Assembly: GCF_029814175.1 (NCBI RefSeq)
Contig: NZ_CP122312.1
Coordinates: forward strand, 2,728,001-2,792,000
DNA: 64,000 nt
Direction of reading: 5' to 3'
Source: Halospeciosus flavus
GTDB lineage: Archaea > Halobacteriota > Halobacteria > Halobacteriales > Halobacteriaceae
Within the stretch, counting starts at the first letter, position 1. Each line of letters begins with the position of its first letter. The notes beneath the pieces are model-generated. The model did not search any database. It was not told the DNA's origin and worked only from the letters and a program-made list of their open reading frames with translations. Both the position numbers and the translations under genes were made by a program. Positions 53,501 to 63,107 of the stretch are shown here, one piece after another.

Positions 53501-54896
53501 GGCGGAAACCCACGACTTGAGTCGTGGGAGGAAGCCGACCCGTCAGGACACAAGCCACGAATACCGACAGGCCGACTCCCCAACGTGAATCATTACTACT
53601 AAATAATAACGCGTCTACATTTGAACTACATGCTGAATCGGAACTGCGAGGTGAAACTCGACGTACTCAATGATGGGGACGCACTCCTCGATGAGACGTT
53701 CGAGCAGTTCCGAGAGGCAGCACAATACGTGGCTGACTACGGTTGGAGCGACAATCCAGCGAACATTATCGACAGTAAATCGGAACTCCACGACGCCACG
53801 TACGAGGAGGTCCGCGAGCAAACCGATCTCGTCGCCAATCACGTCCAAGCCGCCCGATCACTTGCGGCAGAGGCTCTCGATTCCTGCACGGAACTCTACT
53901 TCGAGGAAGACCAAGCGATTAGTAATCCCACATTCCGTGGCACCGTGGTCGTCTACGATAGCCGAACCATCACGTTCAACGACGACCACTGCACTCTCTC
54001 CACCACTGACGGTCGCATCACTGCGGAATACGTCTTCCCTGAAGACACGAGTGACACGCCCTTCGAGACGTACTGGGAAGACCCTGAGTGGGATAAATCG
54101 AGCGCGACACTGCACAAGCGCGAGGGAACGTACTACCTGCACGTGAACCTCCAGAAAGAGCCAGAGACGGACACGTCGACAGTCGAGAACGGAACGGTTC
54201 TCGGCGTCGACTTCAACGTCGACGGCTATCTGGCAGTCACCAGCACGGGCGCGTTCCTCGGGAATGCGGACTTCCTCAATCACAAGCGGGACGTGTACGA
54301 GCGCAAGCGCGGCAATCTACAGGAAACAGGGACGCGGTCCGCACACCTCACGATCCAGTCGATGGGTGATCGATTCGGGAATTGGAGTGAGGACTACTTG
54401 CATCGGGTCGCACTCGCGATCGTTTGTGAGGCCCGACGGCACGACTGTGATGCGATTGCGGTCGAGAACTTGAAGCAGATCCGTGAGCGTATCTCGAACG
54501 CCTCGAAGTTTCAGCAGTGGGCGTTCAAGAAACTGCAGGAATTCGTCGCATACAAGGCCGAGGACCACGGGATTCTCGTCGATGATGTGAAACCCCAATA
54601 TACGAGTCAGCGGTGCAGTCACTCGGAATGCGGGTTCACACATGAGGACAACCGTGATGGTGACGAGTTCGAGTGTTTGAAGTGTGGGAAAGAACTGCAC
54701 AGCGACTATAATGCCGCCCGGAACGTTGGGTGGCGTCTTGTCCAGCACTGGCTCAAGTCTGGTGCTGGACGCGCAAACTGTCAGGTTGCGCTGAAGTCAG
54801 GGACCGTGAACGGGAACGGTGAGTTTTCACCGACCACGAAGAGTGGGTCGACCGGGAGTCCACTGACAAGCCCACGACTTTAGTCATGGGTTCCTG
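53501..54896 (+). mobile_element. IS200/IS605-group tnpB-only element (IS1341 type)
   Basis: Left end hairpin CCCACGAC-TTGA-GTCGTGGG (53509-53528), right end hairpin CCCACGAC-TTTA-GTCATGGG (54871-54890, one C-A mismatch). The two ends share CCCACGACTT. No tnpA is present, so movement depends on a transposase in trans. Exact borders are not proven; the base before the left end completes TTCAA (53496-53500), a possible target/TAM sequence. The guide-like omegaRNA is expected from the 3' end of tnpB into the right end. Confidence 0.75.
53630..54883 (+). CDS. tnpB: TnpB RNA-guided endonuclease of the element
   Basis: 417 aa. The RuvC-like acidic residues are in LGVDFNVDGYLAVT (Asp), CDAIAVENLKQIRER (Glu) and ELHSDYNAARNVGWR (Asp). 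A zinc finger lies between the last two (RCSHSECGF and CLKCGK). An N-terminal WED/REC region of about 190 residues is intact. The stop codon lies in the loop of the right-end hairpin. ATG 53630 follows an AT-rich stretch (TACTACTAAATAATAA) that supplies a TATA element. Full length, so nuclease activity is plausible. Confidence 0.9.
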   Translation: MLNRNCEVKLDVLNDGDALLDETFEQFREAAQYVADYGWSDNPANIIDSKSELHDATYEEVREQTDLVANHVQAARSLAAEALDSCTELYFEEDQAISNPTFRGTVVVYDSRTITFNDDHCTLSTTDGRITAEYVFPEDTSDTPFETYWEDPEWDKSSATLHKREGTYYLHVNLQKEPETDTSTVENGTVLGVDFNVDGYLAVTSTGAFLGNADFLNHKRDVYERKRGNLQETGTRSAHLTIQSMGDRFGNWSEDYLHRVALAIVCEARRHDCDAIAVENLKQIRERISNASKFQQWAFKKLQEFVAYKAEDHGILVDDVKPQYTSQRCSHSECGFTHEDNRDGDEFECLKCGKELHSDYNAARNVGWRLVQHWLKSGAGRANCQVALKSGTVNGNGEFSPTTKSGSTGSPLTSPRL

Positions 54897-55006
54897 ACAC
54901 GTCTATTACGTTCCGTTTGGAACATACGGAGTTGGGCTGACCGTCCCGCCGAGTCGGACCGACACGGACCGGGTGACTTTTCGAGTGCCCGCCCGTCGCG
55001 CCGGAC

Positions 55007-55570
55007 GTGACCGACGAAGACGCCGACACGCACGAGGACCTCGCCTGGGAGACGCTCGACGAGGAGGTCGCCTACGCCTGTCCTGGCTTCGAAATCGTCC
55101 ACCAGGACGTCCGCCTCCCCGACGGGACCGAGACGGACTTCGACTACCTCCACGACGAACCCGCCGTCGTCGTCCTGCCGTTCACGCCCGACGGCGACGT
55201 CGTCGTCGTCGAAGAGTGGCGCCAGGCCGTCGAACGAGTGAACCGCGGACTCCCGGCGGGCGGCGTCGAGCAGGCAGACGCGGACGTGGCCGCGACGGCC
55301 CACCGCGAACTCGAAGAGGAGACCGGGTACGTCGCCGACGAGGTCGAAGAACTCGGGGCGTTCGAGGCCGCGAACGGCGTCACCGACGCCGTCCACCACT
55401 ACTTCGTCGCACGCGGTTGCGAACCGACGGGCGAGCAGGAACTCGACTTCAACGAGAGCATCCAGGTCGACACCACGACGCTCGCCGAGTTGAAGGCCGG
55501 TATCCGCGACGGCGACGTCCCCGACGCCCGGACGGCCCTCGCCGTCACCTACTACGAACTGTTCGGGTAG
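55007..55570 (+). CDS. Nudix hydrolase (ADP-ribose pyrophosphatase-like)
   Basis: 187 aa from GTG 55007. The Nudix box region is GLPAGGVEQADADVAATAHR followed by ELEEETGY; the metal-binding RELEEET part is intact, whereas the Glu five residues after the first Gly is replaced (Ala). VVVLPFTPDGDVVVVEEWRQAVERVNRG is the typical ADP-sugar Nudix fold N-terminal half. It hydrolyses nucleoside diphosphate-linked compounds. Its end overlaps the convergent propeller gene by 19 bases. Confidence 0.85.
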   Translation: MTDEDADTHEDLAWETLDEEVAYACPGFEIVHQDVRLPDGTETDFDYLHDEPAVVVLPFTPDGDVVVVEEWRQAVERVNRGLPAGGVEQADADVAATAHRELEEETGYVADEVEELGAFEAANGVTDAVHHYFVARGCEPTGEQELDFNESIQVDTTTLAELKAGIRDGDVPDARTALAVTYYELFG

Positions 55571-57663
55571 CGCGCGAACGCCGCCCACCGGAGGTCGACG
55601 CGGAGGTCCGCGAGCGAGTCGTAGCGCTCGGCCGGGTCGTCCGCCGTCGCGGTGGCGAGCACCTCGTGTACCTCGTCGGGGACGGCGACCGCGTCGAGGA
55701 CTGCCTCGCCGACCGCACCGACGCGGTAGACCTGCGCAGCGGCCGTCACGTCCCTCCCCGTGTCTTCGCCACTCCCACCCGCTCCTTCCTCCGGTGGGGC
55801 GAACGCCGAGTCCGCGGGAGTCTCGCCCCACGCGACACGCCGGAACGCCCCGAGTCCCCACCCGCCGACTGCCGCCTCGGTCCCGTCGCCGAGATCGGAG
55901 AGGAACACGTCTGCGGGCCGGAGGCTGCCGTGTGGCGCGTCGGCCTCGTGGAGCGCAGTACAGACACGGACGAGCGCGTGCGCGGCCGACTCCCAATCCT
56001 CCGCCTCGTCGAGCGTCCCGTCGACGGCCGGTGTCTCGAACCACGGGCCGGAGCCGTCGTCGGTGTGGACGTCAGCGTCGGATCCGGTTGCGGTTTCGGT
56101 TCCGATTCCCCAGTCGCGCACCGGGAGAATCGCCCGGCCGTCGAGTGACTCCCACGTCTCTATCGCGTCGACGAACGCCGCTCGCGCGGCCGCTGAGACG
56201 GGTGTGGTGTACGCCGTCCGCCGGACCGCTGATCCGGCGCGGTCGACGCGCGTCACAGTTCGTCGGTCGGTCTCTTCGAGGACGGTGGCCGACGGCGTCG
56301 CGTCGTCGGTCTCGCTCCGCTCGCGGCACCGGTAGGCCGCGACGCCACCCGCGCCTGCGACGAGTGCGCCGACGCCGATTCCGACGGCGGACAGCGGGTG
56401 CTCGCGGACGGCGTCGAGGGCGAACTCGACCGTCCCGGTCGGCGTGTCGAAGACGTAGAAGTGGCCGCCCTCCGCCCCGACGAAGAGCGTCTCGTCGCGG
56501 ACGCGTGCGTAGAGCGCGCGATCCGGCGTCTGGTAGTGCCAGCGTCGCGTCCCGTCGGCGGCGTCGAACGCGCTCACACCGCTCCGCGTCGGTACGTAGA
56601 CGACGCCCTCGTGGTACGTGTGGAGACTGGTCGACGGTTCGAACGCGGCGGTCCACCGTCCCTCCCCCGTGTCGAGCGCCGCCGCCACGAGGGGGCCTCG
56701 GTCACTCGCGAGGAAGTAGACGGCTCCCGACCCGACGACGAGGTCACCGACGTACCCGTACCCGCCGTCGCCCGCGGTGGGTTCCGGGTCGGCGGTCCAC
56801 TGTCGCGTCCCGTCGGCGGCGTCCAGCGAGACGACCGTAGTTCCGGTCTCCCCACGGACCGCGACGAGCACTCGGCCATCGACGAACGCCGCGTCGGTGA
56901 GTCTTCTCTCGCCGGCGTAGCGCCAGCGCTCCGTGCCTCCAGTCCGGTCGTAGGCGACGAGACTGCCGTCGCCTGTCGCGAGAAAGAGCGTCGAACCAGT
57001 CTCGGCGAGGACGCGCGCCGAGTCGGTCGGCGGCAGAATCGACCACGCCCGCTCGCCGGTCCGCAGGTCCCGTGCGACGACTTCGCTCGCCGCCGAGACG
57101 TAGACGAGGTCGCTGTCCGGTGCGACGTCGCCGCCGAGGTACCCGTACGCGGACCACACCTCCTCGCCAGTCGCCAAGTCGAAGACGAACGTGTGGTTGC
57201 CGAGGACGACGACCGCGCGGCCGTCGTGGACGCGAGACGACCGGAGGTAGTCCCGCTCGACCCGCGGGTCGGCCTGCCAGCGGGTGGCCCCGTCCGCGAG
57301 GTCGACGGCGCGGACCTGCCCCGAGGGGCGGACGACGACCGTCGCGCCGTCGCCGAACGCCGGGGCGACCCCAGTCCACCCGTCGGTGCGCCAGCGGCGC
57401 TTCCCGGTGGCCGCGTCGAAGCCGTACAGGGTCTCTCGCGTCCCGGCCGCGACGACGCCGTCCGCGACGACCGGGAGGTAGACGTACTGCGAGTCGGCGA
57501 CGAACGACCAGCGCGGGTCGGGTGCGGACGCCGGCGTCGACGAGGTGGTGGGAGACGGAGTCGACGCCGTCGATGCCGACGAGACCGTCGCCGGCGCACC
57601 GACGAACGGGAGGGCGACGCCGGCCCGCCGGAGGAACGCGCGTCGGTCGAGCGGGGAGGGCAT
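55552..57663 (-). CDS. Tat-exported PQQ-type beta-propeller, transmembrane helix and cytoplasmic pseudokinase
   Basis: 703 aa. Residues 1-40 carry a twin-arginine signal ([10 protein letters not shown]). About 45-415 are PQQ-type propeller blades, each ending in a W-containing turn (for example [37 protein letters not shown]). One helix (about 421-443, [20 protein letters not shown]) crosses the membrane. About 450-703 look like a protein kinase C-lobe in order: [25 protein letters not shown] in place of HRDLKPEN, and [12 protein letters not shown] in place of DFG. The catalytic Asp and the DFG Asp are absent, so it is a pseudokinase. Start ATG 57663; the frame is open further upstream but enters tgtA antisense sequence. 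Confidence 0.8.
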   Translation of the reverse strand: MPSPLDRRAFLRRAGVALPFVGAPATVSSASTASTPSPTTSSTPASAPDPRWSFVADSQYVYLPVVADGVVAAGTRETLYGFDAATGKRRWRTDGWTGVAPAFGDGATVVVRPSGQVRAVDLADGATRWQADPRVERDYLRSSRVHDGRAVVVLGNHTFVFDLATGEEVWSAYGYLGGDVAPDSDLVYVSAASEVVARDLRTGERAWSILPPTDSARVLAETGSTLFLATGDGSLVAYDRTGGTERWRYAGERRLTDAAFVDGRVLVAVRGETGTTVVSLDAADGTRQWTADPEPTAGDGGYGYVGDLVVGSGAVYFLASDRGPLVAAALDTGEGRWTAAFEPSTSLHTYHEGVVYVPTRSGVSAFDAADGTRRWHYQTPDRALYARVRDETLFVGAEGGHFYVFDTPTGTVEFALDAVREHPLSAVGIGVGALVAGAGGVAAYRCRERSETDDATPSATVLEETDRRTVTRVDRAGSAVRRTAYTTPVSAAARAAFVDAIETWESLDGRAILPVRDWGIGTETATGSDADVHTDDGSGPWFETPAVDGTLDEAEDWESAAHALVRVCTALHEADAPHGSLRPADVFLSDLGDGTEAAVGGWGLGAFRRVAWGETPADSAFAPPEEGAGGSGEDTGRDVTAAAQVYRVGAVGEAVLDAVAVPDEVHEVLATATADDPAERYDSLADLRVDLRWAAFARYPNSS

Positions 57664-57759
57664 ACGCGAGAGATGTACACGCGGGGTCAAATGCGTATCG
57701 TGGCTCGCGTCCCCGGCGAAACACAACCCCTTACCGCCGGCCGTTCGAACCACCGGGTA

Positions 57760-59292
57760 ATGAGAGAGCACTTCGAGATTCAGGCCCAGGACGCCGCCGG
57801 TCGTATCGGCGAACTCCGCGTCCCGCGGGCCGACGTGACGGTGGAGACACCGGCGCTCATGCCCGTCGTCAACCCGAACCTCATCACGGTCGACCCGGCG
57901 CGATTCCCCGAGTTCGGCGCCGAAGTCCTCATCACCAACTCCTACATCATCCGCAACGACGACGACCTCCGCGAGCAGGCACTCGACGAGGGTCTCCACG
58001 AGATGCTCGGCTTCGACGGCGCCATCGTCACCGACTCGGGGTCGTTCCAGCTCGCCGAGTACGGCGAGATCAACGTCACGACCGAGGAGATCCTCGACTT
58101 CCAGTACCGCATCGGCTCCGACGTCGGCACTCCCGTGGACATCCCCACGCCGCCGGACGTCGAGCGCGAGCGCGCCGAGTCGGAACTCGAGGAGACGCAG
58201 AAACGCCTCGCCGCCGCCGAGGGCGTCGAGACGGGCGAGATGCTCGTCAACGCGCCCGTCCAGGGGTCGACCTACCCCGACCTCCGCGAGTCGGCCGCCG
58301 AGCACGCCTACGCGACGAACCTCGACGTGTTCCCGGTGGGTGCCGTCGTCCCGCTGATGAACGAGTACCGCTACGGCGACATGGTGGACGTCGTCGCGGG
58401 CGCGAAGCGGGGACTGGGCGCCGACGCGCCGGTCCACCTCTTCGGCGCGGGCCACCCGATGATGTTCGCGCTCGCCGCCGCGATGGGGTGTGACCTCTTC
58501 GACTCCGCCGCCTACGCGCTCTACGCCCGCGACGACCGCTACATGACCGTCCGCGGCACCGAGCACCTCGACGAGATGGCGTACTTCCCGTGTTCGTGTC
58601 CCATCTGCACCGAACACGACCCCGAGGAGGTGCGCCAACTCGGCGACGCCGCCCGCGAGGAACTCCTCGCCGAGCACAACCTCCACGTCTCCTTCGCGGA
58701 GATCCGCCGCATCAAGCAGGCCATCGAGCGCGGCGACCTGCTCGAACTCGTCGAGGAACGCGCCCGCTCGCACCCCGCGATGCTCGACGGCTACCGCGCC
58801 CTCCTCGACCACGCCGACCAACTCGAGGAGACGGACCCCGCGAGCAAGGACGCGTTCTTCTACACGTCGACGGAGAGCGCCCAGCGCCCCGAAGTCCAGC
58901 GCCACCGCGAGCGCCTCGCTCGCCTGAACCCCGAGGGGAACGTCCTCCTCTCCGAGGGGAGTCGCCGCGAGGAGTACGACGCGAGCTGGCGGGTGAAGCC
59001 GCCGTTCGGTCCCTACCCGCGCGAACTCTCGCAGACGTACCCGCTCACCGCGGAGACGCCCGACCGGATGGACCGCGACGGCTACGAGGCCGCCGCGAAG
59101 GGCGTCGCCCGCCTCGCCGCGCTCAACCCCGACACCGAGTTCACACTCGCGCACAAGGGGTGGCCCGCGAGCGCCCTGGACTACGTCCCGCCGCGCGTCG
59201 ACGTCGTGGACCTGACACTGCAGAGCGAGAGCGTCGAGGACGTGGAGAGCGAGTCCGCCGACGAAAGCGATGGCGGAAGTAGCGAGGAGTAG
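57760..59292 (+). CDS. tgtA: Archaeosine tRNA-guanine transglycosylase
   Basis: 510 aa. It exchanges guanine 15 of tRNA for preQ0, the first step of archaeosine synthesis. [19 protein letters not shown] at the start, [20 protein letters not shown] with the catalytic Asp92, [14 protein letters not shown], and the zinc site CSCPIC (about 277) are typical. The C-terminal part (about 380-510) lacks an obvious PUA domain, as in haloarchaeal TgtA. Ends with an acidic tail. ATG 57760 preferred; the frame is open upstream through the propeller gene in antisense. Confidence 0.95.
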   Translation: MREHFEIQAQDAAGRIGELRVPRADVTVETPALMPVVNPNLITVDPARFPEFGAEVLITNSYIIRNDDDLREQALDEGLHEMLGFDGAIVTDSGSFQLAEYGEINVTTEEILDFQYRIGSDVGTPVDIPTPPDVERERAESELEETQKRLAAAEGVETGEMLVNAPVQGSTYPDLRESAAEHAYATNLDVFPVGAVVPLMNEYRYGDMVDVVAGAKRGLGADAPVHLFGAGHPMMFALAAAMGCDLFDSAAYALYARDDRYMTVRGTEHLDEMAYFPCSCPICTEHDPEEVRQLGDAAREELLAEHNLHVSFAEIRRIKQAIERGDLLELVEERARSHPAMLDGYRALLDHADQLEETDPASKDAFFYTSTESAQRPEVQRHRERLARLNPEGNVLLSEGSRREEYDASWRVKPPFGPYPRELSQTYPLTAETPDRMDRDGYEAAAKGVARLAALNPDTEFTLAHKGWPASALDYVPPRVDVVDLTLQSESVEDVESESADESDGGSSEE

Positions 59293-59298
59293 GGCGCG

Positions 59299-60585
59299 TC
59301 AGGCGAGGCAGACGAGTGCGGTCCGGAGCGGGAGGAGGATTCGCTCCTCGGCGACGACCGGATCGCCCGCCAGGGACCCCGAGAGAGGCGTCGTCGAGAC
59401 CCGTGTTCCGTCGCGGAGGTCGTAGCGCCGGAGTTCGCTCGCCGCCCCCTCTTCTCGGTCGACGCCGACGTAGAGCACCTGTCCGGCGACGACCGGTTTC
59501 GTGAGGGACATTCCCGCGTCGGCGAGGGTGTCGCGCCACTGGACGGACCCGTCACGGGCGTCGAGTGTGAGGAGAGAGTCGGGTTCGTCGTCGTAGCGGC
59601 GGACGGCCGCGACGAGCGTTCCGCCGGCGACGGCGTCGACCGTGAACCAGCGGGCGCACTGTCGTTTCTCGCCGCTGGTACGGCAGTCGACGGTGGCCGG
59701 TTCGAAGCGTCGGTCCCACTGGAGCGACCCGTCCGCGACGTCCACCGCGACGAGGCGGTTGCGGTAGGACGTCGCGTACGCGGTTCCGTCGGCGAGGCGG
59801 ACGGCGCCGTGGACGCCGTTTCCCTGCTCGTCTGTGGCGACCCGCGTCGTCCACTGGCTCTCGCCGGTCGCAGCGTCGACGCCGAGGAGGTCCCCCTCCG
59901 AGACGAGGAGGACGCGGTCGTTCGCCGCGTCGTAGGTTCGCTGGCCACGGAGTCGGGGCGCCACACCCTTCGACCACAGTGTCCCGCCGGTCCGGGGGTC
60001 GAGCGCCGTGACGCGTCCGCCGTACTCGGTTACGTACGCGCGGCCGCCGCCGAGGAGCGGCGTCTCGGCCGACTCGACGTCGGCGCTCCACTGCACGGCC
60101 CCGTTCGCGGCGGCGAGCGCGAACTACGTCCGTTCGCCGGTGGTCCCGAGGAAGACGGAGTCGCCGAGGGCCGCGAGTCCGCCGCGGTTGTGCGCGTCGT
60201 CGGTCGGTGTGGTCCGCCACACTTCCCGTCCGTCGGCGAGTCGGACCGCTCGAACTACGCCGGTGTCCGGTTCGTCCGAGACGAGCGTGTAGACGGCCCC
60301 GTTCCCGACGACGGAGTCGTAGTCGGCCTCGGCGGTGTACTCGACTCGCCAGTCTTCGCGGAGATTGCCGTCTGGCCGGCTCGTAGCGGGAACGTGGCGC
60401 GTGTGGGCGGCGTCGTAGTCGGTCATCGGCCACTCGGTCGGACCGTAGACGAGTGGTTCGGGGGACGTCTCCGTGCGGTCGGGTCGCGCGCCGACGACGT
60501 ATCCGCCGGCGGCACCGACGGCGAGGCCGCCGACGGCGGCGAGCGCCTCGCGCCGACTCACGGACGCATCGGGGGTGGAGGGCAT
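59299..60585 (-). pseudogene. Tat-exported PQQ-type propeller interrupted by one in-frame TAG
   Basis: ATG 60585 starts a frame with a Tat-like signal (SRREALAAVGGLAVGAAGG). Propeller blades follow (RAVRLADGREVWRTTPTDD; LGDSVFLGTTGERT) up to a TAG at 60124-60126; the same frame continues at once with FALAAANGAVQWSADVESAE and five further blades to the stop at 59299. Total 429 codons with one stop. A single base change (TAC to TAG would restore Tyr) explains it. Readthrough, a true nonsense mutation or a sequencing error cannot be told apart. It and the pseudokinase-propeller gene flank tgtA. Confidence 0.7.
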
Positions 60586-60770
60586 CGCTCGAACGTGTCA
60601 CTCGGAGAACGAAAGGTCTTGTCCGTCACTCGGGTACTCGGCGTCGGTGTACGAAGAGCGGCGCCGCTACGGGGAGTGAATCGCGCCCGACCGACGACGC
60701 CGTCGCTCTGGGGTGTGTGAAAAACGGAGAGAAGTTGGGTAGTTACTCGGGGTGGAGTCGACGGTCCGAC

Positions 60771-60965
60771 TTAGAGGCGCGTGACGTTCGTCGCGCGCGG
60801 GCCCTTGTCGGCCTGCTCGATGTCGAATTCGACTTCCTGCCCTTCTTCGAGGTCCGGGCCGCCGACGTCTTCCATGTGGAAGAAAACGTCCTCGTCCGCA
60901 TCCTCAGTCTCGATGAAACCGTAGCCGCCAGTGTCGTTGAAGAAATCAACGGTACCTTTCGCCAT
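60771..60965 (-). CDS. cspA: Cold-shock domain protein
   Basis: 64 aa. AKGTVDFFNDTGGYGFIETE carries RNP1-type GGYGFI, and DEDVFFHMEDVGGP the RNP2-type motif. One OB-fold binding single-stranded nucleic acid; haloarchaeal Csps are acidic like this one. The TATA element GGTTTAAGT centred 26 bases upstream makes the message leaderless. Separate from the propeller gene by 185 bases with no gene seen. Confidence 0.95.
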   Translation of the reverse strand: MAKGTVDFFNDTGGYGFIETEDADEDVFFHMEDVGGPDLEEGQEVEFDIEQADKGPRATNVTRL

Positions 60966-60986
60966 ATCAATACTGAGGGACCGTTC

Positions 60987-60995
60987 ACTTAAACC
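60987..60995 (-). promoter_or_regulatory. TATA element of cspA
   Basis: Minus-strand GGTTTAAGT centred about 26 bases upstream of the ATG at 60965, matching leaderless haloarchaeal promoters. Confidence 0.55.
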
Positions 60996-61069
60996 ACTTG
61001 TGCGAGAGAGGCTACCACGACTACCCCGAAACAAGAAGATAGTTCCATACTGGCACCCTTCTCCCCCCT

Positions 61070-62839
61070 ATGACCGACTACTTCGAGGTCCACGAGCGCG
61101 ACGGGGCCGCCCGCCTGGGCGAGCTCCGCCTCGCGGACTCTCACGTCACGCCCTCGCTCGCGGACGACGTCGTCGAGGAGGCCGGCGACGGCGTCAGCGC
61201 CAGCGAGTGGTTCGAACCCCAGGAGCCACCGGAGGGCGACGACTCCGCCGTCACCGTCCTCCCGTACCGCGGCTTCCCGACCGGGACCGCCGAAGAGGTC
61301 GAGGAGTCGTTCGCCGTCGACTACCCCGACGTCGACTTCCCGAGCGCCGCCGTCGTCTCCCCCGACACCGCCGCCGACTACGGCAGCGACGTCTACATCC
61401 TCTCGGGTGCACCGGGCTACGTCGGCCACGCGAGCGCGTTCGTCGACGCCGTGATTCAGGCCCGCGAGTCGATTCCGGGCGACAGCGCGCTCTACCTCTC
61501 CGGCGTCGCCACCCCCGAGAACGTCGCCACGCTCGTCTACGCGGGCGTCGACCTCGTGGACGCCGACCGGGCCGTCGTCCGCGGCACCCAGGGCAAGTAC
61601 CTCACGACCGACGGCGAACAGTTCCTCGAAGACCTCGAGGAACTCCCCTGCGCGTGTGAGGCTTGCCGGAAGCCGATCTCGGAGTTCACCCGTGAAGACT
61701 GCGTCGACCACAACGTGAACGTCCTCGAAGCCGAACTCGCCCGCGTCCGCGGCCGCATCCGCGAGGGCCGCCTCCGCGACTATATCGAGGGGCAGGCCCG
61801 CCACGAGGCGTGGTGTACCGCTTCCTTCCGCGAACTCGACCAGCAGTGGGGCTACATCGAGGAGCGCACGCCCGTCCAGCGCGACTCGATGCTCCTCTCG
61901 GCCACCGAGGACTCGCTCAAGCGCGTCGAGATCCAGCGCTTCGCCGACCGCGTCACCTCCCGCTTCCAGAAGCGCCTCGACGACGTTCCGCTCCTCCTCG
62001 TGCCGTGTTCGGCGCGTAAACCCTACAGCGAGTCCCAGAGCCACGGCCAGTTCCAGGACGCCGCGCAGTACCGCGCACACCTCGTCTCGATGACCTCGCC
62101 CATCGGCGTCGTCCCGCAGGAACTCGAACTCACCTACCCCGCCCAGCACTACGACTCCGTGGTGACCGGCGAGTGGTCCGAGACGGAACTCGACTTCGTC
62201 TCGCGCGTGCTCGCGCGCTACCTCGACAACACGAACTACTCCCGTATCGTCGCCCACGTCCCCGACGAGGGCTACCAGGAGATCGTCCGCCGCGCCACCG
62301 AGGGTCGCGACGTCCCGGTCGAGTTCACCGTCGAAGACCACCCGACGACCGACGCCTCGCTCGCGAACCTCTCGGACGCCCTCCAGGGCGAGACGCAGAT
62401 TCGCGTCAGCGAGAAAGAGCGGGCCACCCTCAAGGCCGTCGCGGACTACCAGTTCGGCGCCGGCGCGGGCGACGACCTCTTCGACGACCTCCAGATTCAG
62501 GGTCGCTACCCCAAGATTCAGGCACTCGACGCCGAGGGCGAGCAACTCGCCGCGCTCGTCCCGAACTACGGTCTCCTCTCGTTCACCCTCGCCGGCGGGA
62601 GGCGCTGGGTCGAGAGCGACGTCCCGACCAAGACCGTCGAGATCGACGACTTCGTCCCGCGTGGGTCGGTCCTCGCGCCGGGCGTCGTCGACGCCGACGA
62701 CTCCATCCGCCCCGGCGACGAGGTCGTCGTCGAAGGCCCGAGCGCCTTCGCCGTCGGCCGGGCGCTCACCCACGGCGCCGAGATGACCGAGAGCACCCGG
62801 GGGGAAGTCGTGCAAGTCCGCCACTCCGAAGAACGGTAG
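61070..62839 (+). CDS. arcS: Archaeosine synthase (TgtA2-type)
   Basis: 589 aa. It converts preQ0 in tRNA to archaeosine. The N-terminal half is a TGT-like barrel without the catalytic acids; the signature LVPCSARKPYSESQSHGQF starts at about residue 312; a zinc-type cluster CACEACRK is at about 199. A C-terminal PUA domain (about 515-589, VETDDFVPRGSVLAPGVVDAD-like, PGDEVVVEGPSAFAVGRAL) binds the tRNA. Together with tgtA, 1.8 kb away, it gives both steps of the pathway. Confidence 0.94.
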   Translation: MTDYFEVHERDGAARLGELRLADSHVTPSLADDVVEEAGDGVSASEWFEPQEPPEGDDSAVTVLPYRGFPTGTAEEVEESFAVDYPDVDFPSAAVVSPDTAADYGSDVYILSGAPGYVGHASAFVDAVIQARESIPGDSALYLSGVATPENVATLVYAGVDLVDADRAVVRGTQGKYLTTDGEQFLEDLEELPCACEACRKPISEFTREDCVDHNVNVLEAELARVRGRIREGRLRDYIEGQARHEAWCTASFRELDQQWGYIEERTPVQRDSMLLSATEDSLKRVEIQRFADRVTSRFQKRLDDVPLLLVPCSARKPYSESQSHGQFQDAAQYRAHLVSMTSPIGVVPQELELTYPAQHYDSVVTGEWSETELDFVSRVLARYLDNTNYSRIVAHVPDEGYQEIVRRATEGRDVPVEFTVEDHPTTDASLANLSDALQGETQIRVSEKERATLKAVADYQFGAGAGDDLFDDLQIQGRYPKIQALDAEGEQLAALVPNYGLLSFTLAGGRRWVESDVPTKTVEIDDFVPRGSVLAPGVVDADDSIRPGDEVVVEGPSAFAVGRALTHGAEMTESTRGEVVQVRHSEER

Positions 62840-63006
62840 GTCGATGAACCACCCCCGACGCCCTCGTACGGTTTTCCGGCCAACGAGGGACGTTGGAACG
62901 GGAACATGTCGGCCGAAAGCTTCATTTCCGATTACGAGAGTGACCCATGAAGAGCATGGTGGGACGTGGGGCACGGCCGGGGACCGCCGCCGAACAGCCG
63001 CCACAG

Positions 63007-63041
63007 ATTTATTCGAGTCTATGAGTGGGAGAATTTATTCG
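63007..63041 (+). promoter_or_regulatory. Duplicated TATA-like element before the S-layer-like gene
   Basis: ATTTATTCG occurs twice, at 63007-63015 and 63033-63041, 26 bases apart. From the second, transcription would begin near 63063, three bases before the ATG at 63066, so the first codon would be that of the 13-codon leader ORF; from the first, near 63037. Confidence 0.45.
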
Positions 63042-63065
63042 TGTTGGAGCCAGAATACACATACA

Positions 63066-63107
63066 ATGAGCGCCCGAACTGTCCGTAAGATGGTGAGTGG
63101 AGTATGA
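63066..63107 (+). CDS. Leader ORF (13 codons) overlapping the S-layer-like gene
   Basis: ATG 63066 encodes SARTVRKMVSGV and stops with TGA overlapping the ATG at 63104 (ATGA). The second TATA element predicts a leaderless transcript starting here. Either this is a translationally coupled leader peptide, or a one-base shift has split the true N-terminus of the long gene, whose signal peptide would then be extended at the front. Confidence 0.4.
   Translation: MSARTVRKMVSGV

Noticed and set aside
56398-57759. Upstream extension of the tgtA frame
   Set aside because: It is antisense to the propeller gene and Arg/Gly-rich; the TgtA family start is at 57760.
57664-59154. In-frame upstream extension of the propeller-pseudokinase gene
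   Set aside because: It is antisense to tgtA; a Tat signal at 57663 gives a natural start.
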